The position numbers and the translations under genes were made by a program. This document shows positions 5,047 through 9,328 of a stretch of 9,328 nucleotides of DNA, in pieces (position 1 is the stretch's first letter; every line of letters starts with the position of its first letter). The DNA is from Thaumarchaeota archaeon UBA160 (lineage in GTDB: Archaea; Thermoproteota; Nitrososphaeria; Conexivisphaerales; UBA164). The stretch covers positions 1 to 9,328 of the forward strand of contig DAXX01000026.1 of assembly GCA_002506605.1 (NCBI GenBank). Reading direction: 5' to 3'. The notes under the pieces are model-generated. The model worked only from the letters and a program-made list of their open reading frames with translations, had not been told where the DNA came from and ran no database searches.

Positions 5047-7714
5047 AAGCTCTGAACTTTTTCTTAAGTTCTGCTTGAGCGGCGGCCAGCCTTGCTATTG
5101 GTATCCTGTAAGGCGATGCACTTACGTAGTCCACCGACATGTCGTTGAACTTTTCTATAGAGTCTGGGTCTCCTCCGTGCTCTCCACATATACCAACTTC
5201 AAGCTCGGGGTTCGATTCTTTTCCTTCTTTAGAGCCTATAGCAACAAGTCTGCCTACGCCGTCACCGTCAAGCGTTGCAAATGGATCAGCTGAGAGTATC
5301 TTATTTTCTACATAGAAAGGTATGAACTTTGCCTCCACGTCATCCCTGCTGAATGCAAAAGTTGCCTGTGTTAGGTCGTTTGTTCCAAAAGAAAAGAAGT
5401 CGGCATATTTTGCTATCTTTGAGGCAGTCAGAGCAGCTCTGGGCGTTTCAATCATTGTTCCCACCTTGTACTTTATTTTTACCCCAGCCTTTTTCATGAC
5501 GTCCTCTGCAACCCTGTTTATTATTTCGCGAGCCCTCCTGAGCTCCTCTGCTTCAGAAACCTGAGAGACCATGATCTCAACTATTGGAGCTTCCCCTTCT
5601 TCTTTGTAAACTTCGGTTGCCGCTTCAAATATTGCTGATACCTGCATCTCATATATTTCAGGATACTGCAGGGCAAGCCTTACTCCTCTCTGTCCCATCA
5701 TTGGGTTATACTCTTTGAGTTCCATAACCCTTTTTAGAACTTTTTCCTTTTCTTGGAGAAGCTTAGGATCTTTCCCTGTGATCCTTAATTCCACAACTTC
5801 AGGGAGTATCTCTTCAAGCTTTGGCAAGAATTCATGCAATGGGAGATCAAGAAGCCTTATTGTTACCGGCAAGCCTTTCATTATTCTGAAGAGCGCCTTA
5901 AAGTCGTTTTTCTGCAAAGGCTTTATCATGTCAAGGTACCTCTTCCTTTCTTCTGGAGTTTCAGCGAGTATCATCTTCTGAACTAGCTCTAACCTATCAG
6001 GGGCGTTGAACATTCTTTCGGTCCTTGCGAGCCCTATACCTTCAGCCATGTTCTCCCTTGCTTTGGCAGCCATTTCTGGCGTATCAGCGTTAGCTCTAAC
6101 CTTCAGCCTCCTGAACTGGTCAGCCCACTGAAGTATTGTTGCAACTTCTTTGCTTATCTGGGGTTCAACAAGCTGAAGTTCACCTACGTAAACGTTTCCT
6201 GTTGTTCCATCTATTGTTATGAGGTCCCCTTCTTTAACAGCTGTGCTGTCCACATAGAATACCTTCTTTTCAAGGTCTATCTTTATCGATTCTGCTCCAA
6301 CTATGCAGGGTTTGCCCATTCCCCTTGTAACTACAGCTGCATGGCTTGTCATTCCTCCTCTGCTTGTAAGAACGCCGTCTGCAGCCGCTATTCCTGCAAT
6401 GTCTTCAGGCGTTGTCTCTGGCCTTACGAGTATTACCCTCTCCCCTCTCTTCTTCCATTCTTGAGCTTCTTCTTTTGTAAAAACTACCTTACCAACCGCA
6501 GCTCCAGGTGAGGCAGGCAGCCCTTTAGCGACAGGTTTAACCTTGTTGTTTGGGTCAATTTGCTTGTAGAAAAGCGTCAAGAACTGTCCTGGCTCTATCC
6601 TGAGCACAGCCTCTTCCCTTGATATGAGCCCTTCGTTAACCATGTCTATAGCTATCCTTACTGCAGCTATAGCCGTCCTCTTTGCATTCCTTGTCTGCAA
6701 CATGTAAAGCTTACCACTTTCTATCGTGAACTCAATGTCCTGAACATCCTTAAAGTAGGCCTCAAGCTTATTCGCAACATCGAGAAGCTGCTGATAAACT
6801 TCCGGCATTATTTCCTTAAGCTTTTCAACAGGCAACGGGGTCCTAATGCCTGCTACTACATCTTCCCCCTGAGCCCTTATCAGAACTTCTCCATATAGCT
6901 TCTTTTCTCCTGTGCTCGGGTCTCTTGTAAAAGCAACTCCAGTTCCGGATCTGTCATCGAGGTTGCCAAAAACCATCATTACAATATTAACGGCCGTTCC
7001 GAGCTCATCAGGTATTTTGTATATTTTTCTATATTCAATAGCCCTCTGGTTCCACCATGAATCAAAAACCGCACCCACTGCCATGAAAAGCTGTTCCCAA
7101 GGATCCTGAGGTAGGTCTTTGCCAGTATTTTCTTTAACAATTTTTTTGTACCTTTCAACAAGAACCTTCCAACCTTCTGCTGTTACCTCTATATCTTGTT
7201 TAACTTTGAGCTCTTCTTTCAATTTTTCAAGTTCTTTGTCAAAGAGCTCTCCAGGAATCTTCATCACTATCTTTCCAAACATCTGTATGAACCTTCTGTA
7301 AGTATCGTAAGCGAACCTTTCATCCTGAGTCTTTCTTGCTAAAACCTTAACTACTTTGTCATTAATCCCGAGGTTAAGCACTGTATCCATCATACCGGGC
7401 ATTGAATATGGAGCCCCTGATCTTACAGAAACGAGCAGAGGATTCTGATCATCATTAAACTTTTTGCCAGTCTTCTCTTCTAATTTATGAACCTTTTCAA
7501 TAATAAGATTCTTCAGCTCTGGCCAAAGCTGCCTACCTTTTTTAAAGTATTCGTTGCACATTCTTGTAGTTATAACTATTCCAGGAGGAACAGGCAGCCC
7601 TATCTTTGTCATTTCAACTAGTCCGTAACCTTTGCCTCCCAGCTCAAACTTTGTCATATTCAGCTTTGCAGCCTCTTCAAAAAGGTAAACTTCTGGTTTT
7701 TCGCTCATTTCCAA
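5033..7714 (-). CDS. ppdK: Pyruvate, phosphate dikinase
   Basis: Interconverts pyruvate + ATP + phosphate and PEP + AMP + diphosphate, linking glycolysis and gluconeogenesis in the cytoplasm. At 893 aa it is of normal length with all three modules. The N-terminal ATP-grasp part has GGKGYGL (26-32), SVRSGAPYSMPGMMDT (96-111) and SGTGVAFTRDPSTGEK (256-271). The central domain has GGMTSHAAV (453-461) with the phosphorylated histidine H458. The C-terminal PEP/pyruvate barrel has GLARTE (561-566), FGTNDLTQ (776-783) and CGEHGG (843-848) with catalytic C843. The GDD usually preceding SGTG reads DDR here, a mild deviation. The start is uncertain: TTG at 7714 lies about 28 nt after a TATA-like box and suits a leaderless mRNA, while ATG two codons later (7706-7708) would leave an 8-nt leader. 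The gene diverges from fumarase and converges on the TPR gene. Confidence 0.96.
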   Translation of the reverse strand: MEMSEKPEVYLFEEAAKLNMTKFELGGKGYGLVEMTKIGLPVPPGIVITTRMCNEYFKKGRQLWPELKNLIIEKVHKLEEKTGKKFNDDQNPLLVSVRSGAPYSMPGMMDTVLNLGINDKVVKVLARKTQDERFAYDTYRRFIQMFGKIVMKIPGELFDKELEKLKEELKVKQDIEVTAEGWKVLVERYKKIVKENTGKDLPQDPWEQLFMAVGAVFDSWWNQRAIEYRKIYKIPDELGTAVNIVMMVFGNLDDRSGTGVAFTRDPSTGEKKLYGEVLIRAQGEDVVAGIRTPLPVEKLKEIMPEVYQQLLDVANKLEAYFKDVQDIEFTIESGKLYMLQTRNAKRTAIAAVRIAIDMVNEGLISREEAVLRIEPGQFLTLFYKQIDPNNKVKPVAKGLPASPGAAVGKVVFTKEEAQEWKKRGERVILVRPETTPEDIAGIAAADGVLTSRGGMTSHAAVVTRGMGKPCIVGAESIKIDLEKKVFYVDSTAVKEGDLITIDGTTGNVYVGELQLVEPQISKEVATILQWADQFRRLKVRANADTPEMAAKARENMAEGIGLARTERMFNAPDRLELVQKMILAETPEERKRYLDMIKPLQKNDFKALFRIMKGLPVTIRLLDLPLHEFLPKLEEILPEVVELRITGKDPKLLQEKEKVLKRVMELKEYNPMMGQRGVRLALQYPEIYEMQVSAIFEAATEVYKEEGEAPIVEIMVSQVSEAEELRRAREIINRVAEDVMKKAGVKIKYKVGTMIETPRAALTASKIAKYADFFSFGTNDLTQATFAFSRDDVEAKFIPFYVENKILSADPFATLDGDGVGRLVAIGSKEGKESNPELEVGICGEHGGDPDSIEKFNDMSVDYVSASPYRIPIARLAAAQAELKKKFRASTTA

Positions 7715-7737
7715 TCTAAAAAGCTATAAATTGGTGT

Positions 7738-7748
7738 TTATTTAAGCT
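7738..7748 (-). promoter_or_regulatory. TATA box of ppdK
   Basis: GCTTAAATAAA on the minus strand is centred about 28 nt before the TTG at 7714. A second T/A block, TTTATAGC (7723-7730), is too close to the start to drive a full-length leaderless message. No Shine-Dalgarno match precedes either candidate start. Confidence 0.5.
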
Positions 7749-7767
7749 TTCTTAACCTTCCGATAAA

Positions 7768-7777
7768 CGTTTAAATC
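7768..7777 (+). promoter_or_regulatory. TATA box of fumarase gene
   Basis: CGTTTAAATC is centred about 26 nt before the ATG at 7799. This placement favours that ATG over the in-frame TTG one codon upstream. It lies back to back with the ppdK promoter; the two TATA centres are about 31 bp apart. Confidence 0.6.
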
Positions 7778-7798
7778 ATAAAAAAGAATATAAGCTTG

Positions 7799-9118
7799 AT
7801 GAGCTACACAGAAAATTCAAAAAAGGTTTTCTTAAACACAGGAACTAAATTTCCTCAACCAATTATTTGGGCAGTTGCTGTTGTAAAGCTAGCCGCAGCA
7901 AAAGCAAACGAAGAACTCAATGTTCTAGATAAAGAAACGAGCGAAGCTATCCAGAGAGCAGCTACAGAACTGATGGAAGGCATTCATGCTGAGGACGTTG
8001 TTGTTGACGTTTTTCAAACAGGATCCGGCACAGGGATAAACATGAACGTCAATGAAGTTCTCGCAAGGAGAGCAAGCGAGATCATTAACAAGAAGGTGCA
8101 TCCAAATGACCACGTAAACATGTCTCAATCTTCCAACGATGTTGTTCCCACAGCGATAAGAATTGCTGCAGTGAGGGAAACAGTTCTCAGACTGCTTCCA
8201 TCTCTTCAAACTCTTATAAATTCATTAAATTCTCTTTCTTCAAAAACATATGAATTAATAAAGTCAGGAAGAACCCATCTTAGGGATGCTTTACCAGTGT
8301 CTTTTGGACAGGAAATGGAAGCTTACGCTAAAGCTTTCGAAAGGGATATGAAGATGATAACTCAGGCACTTGAGGATGTCAGGTTTTTGCCTTTGGGCGG
8401 TACAGCTGTGGGGACTGGCATAAATACTCCTCTAGGTTTTCAGCAAACCGTGATACGTAGAATAAACGAAGTTACAGGACTGGATTTTAAACCTGCAGAA
8501 AGTAACTTCATGAGAATGAGACTTTTAACAGATATGGTTAACTTAAGCGCTATGCTAAGAGGAGCAGCGTTAGACCTCTACAGGCTTTCTCAGGACTTAA
8601 GGCTTATGTTTTCTGGACCGTTTACAGGCTTAAATGAAATAGACATACCGAGTCAAGAAGAGGTAGCTGGCAGTAGCATAATGCCTGGCAAAACAAATCC
8701 AATAACTGTTGAATCTTGTTTGCAAGCATCTGTCCAGATTATGGGGCTAGACCACGCTGTTCAGTTAGCAGGTATGCTAGGGGAGTTTGAGCTTAGCATG
8801 GGTATACCTTTAACTGGATATGATGTTATAACTGAAATAGATATTCTTAGTGAGGCTTTCACAAAAATGGCAAAGGTCGTTATAGATAATATAATCCCTA
8901 ATAAGGAAAAGATGCTAAAGTACGCTGAGAGCAGTCCTTCCCTTATAACTATAATTTCTCCAAAGATAGGTTATGACAAAGCATCAAAGATAGGGAAACA
9001 ACTAACAAAGGGATTGTCGATAAGAGAGGCTCTGAAAGAACTCGGATATAGCGATAACGAAATTGATGAAATCCTTGACCTCAAGAAACTTATTAAAGGA
9101 GGCTATGCTGTAAAGTAA
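7799..9118 (+). CDS. fumC: Fumarate hydratase, class II (crenarchaeal type)
   Basis: Reversible hydration of fumarate to malate in the citric acid cycle, in the cytoplasm; family members are homotetramers. The 439-aa product carries the superfamily signatures: GSGTGINMNVNE (75-86), HPNDHVNMSQSSND (101-114), SGRTHLRDA (156-164) and the mobile loop GSSIMPGKTNP (291-301) containing the catalytic serine. The N-terminus lacks the usual leader with the KYYGAQT segment of bacterial class II enzymes and begins close to NTGTKFP, as I recall for Sulfolobus fumarases. Aspartate ammonia-lyase shares the fold, but the overall match to Sulfolobus-type fumarase makes fumarase more likely. ATG 7799 is chosen over TTG 7796 because of the TATA spacing. 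The divergent partner, ppdK, suggests shared control of central carbon flow, though this is inference. Confidence 0.93.
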   Translation: MSYTENSKKVFLNTGTKFPQPIIWAVAVVKLAAAKANEELNVLDKETSEAIQRAATELMEGIHAEDVVVDVFQTGSGTGINMNVNEVLARRASEIINKKVHPNDHVNMSQSSNDVVPTAIRIAAVRETVLRLLPSLQTLINSLNSLSSKTYELIKSGRTHLRDALPVSFGQEMEAYAKAFERDMKMITQALEDVRFLPLGGTAVGTGINTPLGFQQTVIRRINEVTGLDFKPAESNFMRMRLLTDMVNLSAMLRGAALDLYRLSQDLRLMFSGPFTGLNEIDIPSQEEVAGSSIMPGKTNPITVESCLQASVQIMGLDHAVQLAGMLGEFELSMGIPLTGYDVITEIDILSEAFTKMAKVVIDNIIPNKEKMLKYAESSPSLITIISPKIGYDKASKIGKQLTKGLSIREALKELGYSDNEIDEILDLKKLIKGGYAVK

Positions 9119-9119
9119 C

Positions 9120-9143
9120 ATTACTTATTAAATTACTTATTAA
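9120..9143 (+). repeat. 12-bp exact tandem duplication after fumC
   Basis: ATTACTTATTAA occurs twice in direct succession, starting 2 nt after the fumarase stop codon. This looks like a slippage product in low-complexity sequence. The second copy merges into the following inverted repeat. Confidence 0.7.
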
Positions 9144-9164
9144 AAAATGTAATTTTTTTAATAA
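9137..9164 (+). terminator. A/T-only hairpin with T-run after fumC
   Basis: TTATTAAAAAA (9137-9147) and TTTTTTAATAA (9154-9164) are perfect 11-bp inverted arms around a 6-nt loop. The second arm lies in a seven-T run. The oligo-T stretch about 40 nt past the stop is a plausible archaeal terminator. Because the stem holds only A-T pairs, it may act through the T-run rather than as a stable hairpin. Confidence 0.5.
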
Positions 9165-9223
9165 TACAGTAATTAGGAATGTGCTCAGATAGGAATGTAT
9201 TTTTACAACTTAGGTTTGCACCA

Positions 9224-9235
9224 TTCTTAAATTTA
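9224..9235 (+). promoter_or_regulatory. TATA-like region of the last gene
   Basis: TTCTTAAATTTA is centred about 24 nt before the ATG at 9253, again in the leaderless position. The area is generally A/T-rich, so the exact box is uncertain. Confidence 0.4.
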
Positions 9236-9252
9236 AAAATTCAAACGAAAAA

Positions 9253-9328
9253 ATGGCGCACGTAAATTATGAGGCAAGAGCAGTATATAAAAGGTTAGCA
9301 CAAACCTTGTCTACCAAGCTGTATATTC
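9253..9328 (+). CDS. 5' end of an unrecognised gene, cut by the window edge
   Basis: An ATG opens a frame that stays open to the end of the window, giving 25 residues beginning MAHVNYEARAVYKRLAQTL. It is basic and looks helical, without a signal peptide or membrane span. The ATG sits a leaderless distance after a TATA-like region and follows the fumC terminator, so it is probably the first gene of a new + strand unit. I do not recognise the family from this fragment. Confidence 0.55.
   Translation, partial: MAHVNYEARAVYKRLAQTLSTKLYI

Noticed and set aside
5322..5564. Open frames on the strand opposite ppdK
   Set aside because: They are antisense shadows of a fully intact dikinase gene, with no promoter or recognisable domain.
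7796..7798. TTG as the fumarase start
   Set aside because: The adjacent ATG at 7799 is a better initiator and lies at the expected distance from the TATA box.
7799..9118. Aspartate ammonia-lyase or truncated fumarase
   Set aside because: The overall motif set fits class II fumarase, and the short N-terminus matches crenarchaeal fumarases as I recall them rather than a deletion.
1..9328. CRISPR array, insertion sequence, integrase or defence system
   Set aside because: No spaced repeats, transposase or integrase motifs, target-site duplications or defence domains were seen; although both tRNAs could serve as attachment sites, no partial tRNA copy was found in the window.

Overview
The window reads as a chromosomal segment of a moderately AT-rich archaeon (GC near 40%, judged by eye), most likely a member of the Thermoproteota (crenarchaeal lineage). 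Four observations point there. Nearly every first gene of a transcription unit has a TATA-like box centred about 23-28 nt upstream of its start codon and no Shine-Dalgarno sequence, which is the leaderless-mRNA layout. Neither tRNA gene encodes CCA. The tRNA-Phe gene carries a tiny intron in its D-loop with a recognisable bulge-helix-bulge fold. The class II fumarase has the short N-terminus and sequence style I recall from Sulfolobus-type enzymes. No insertion sequence, prophage, CRISPR array or other sign of recent transfer is visible.

Layout. 1-223: non-coding, with a weak small-RNA candidate. 224-310 (-): tRNA-Phe(GAA) with a 13-nt intron. 373-1698 (-): cyclic amidohydrolase resembling allantoinase. 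1699-1989: divergent intergenic region with an 8-bp-arm inverted repeat, a repeated TATA-like block and a 19-bp near-perfect palindrome over the expected transcription start. 1990-2400 and 2397-3332 (+): two-gene operon overlapping by ATGA, encoding a short DtxR-family regulator and a His-rich membrane protein that resembles a divergent nickel/cobalt-type transporter. 3358-4260 (+): PRPP synthetase, whose stop codon shares one base with tRNA-Pro(TGG) at 4260-4335. 4387-5046 (+): TPR-repeat protein, tail-to-tail and overlapping by 14 bp with pyruvate,phosphate dikinase (5033-7714, -). The dikinase diverges across an 84-bp promoter region from class II fumarase (7799-9118, +). The window ends in the first 25 codons of an unrecognised + strand gene (9253 onward).

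How it fits together. Most genes are housekeeping: PRPP supply for nucleotides, histidine and tryptophan; interconversion of pyruvate and PEP; fumarate/malate in the citric acid cycle; and two tRNAs. The accessory-looking part is the regulator/transporter pair. The regulator keeps a DtxR-like fold signature but seems to have lost most canonical metal ligands and gained cysteines. It is co-translated with the putative metal permease, and a palindrome of DtxR-box size sits at its promoter, which suggests a self-regulated metal homeostasis module. The best candidates for a second look are this module and the D-loop intron.
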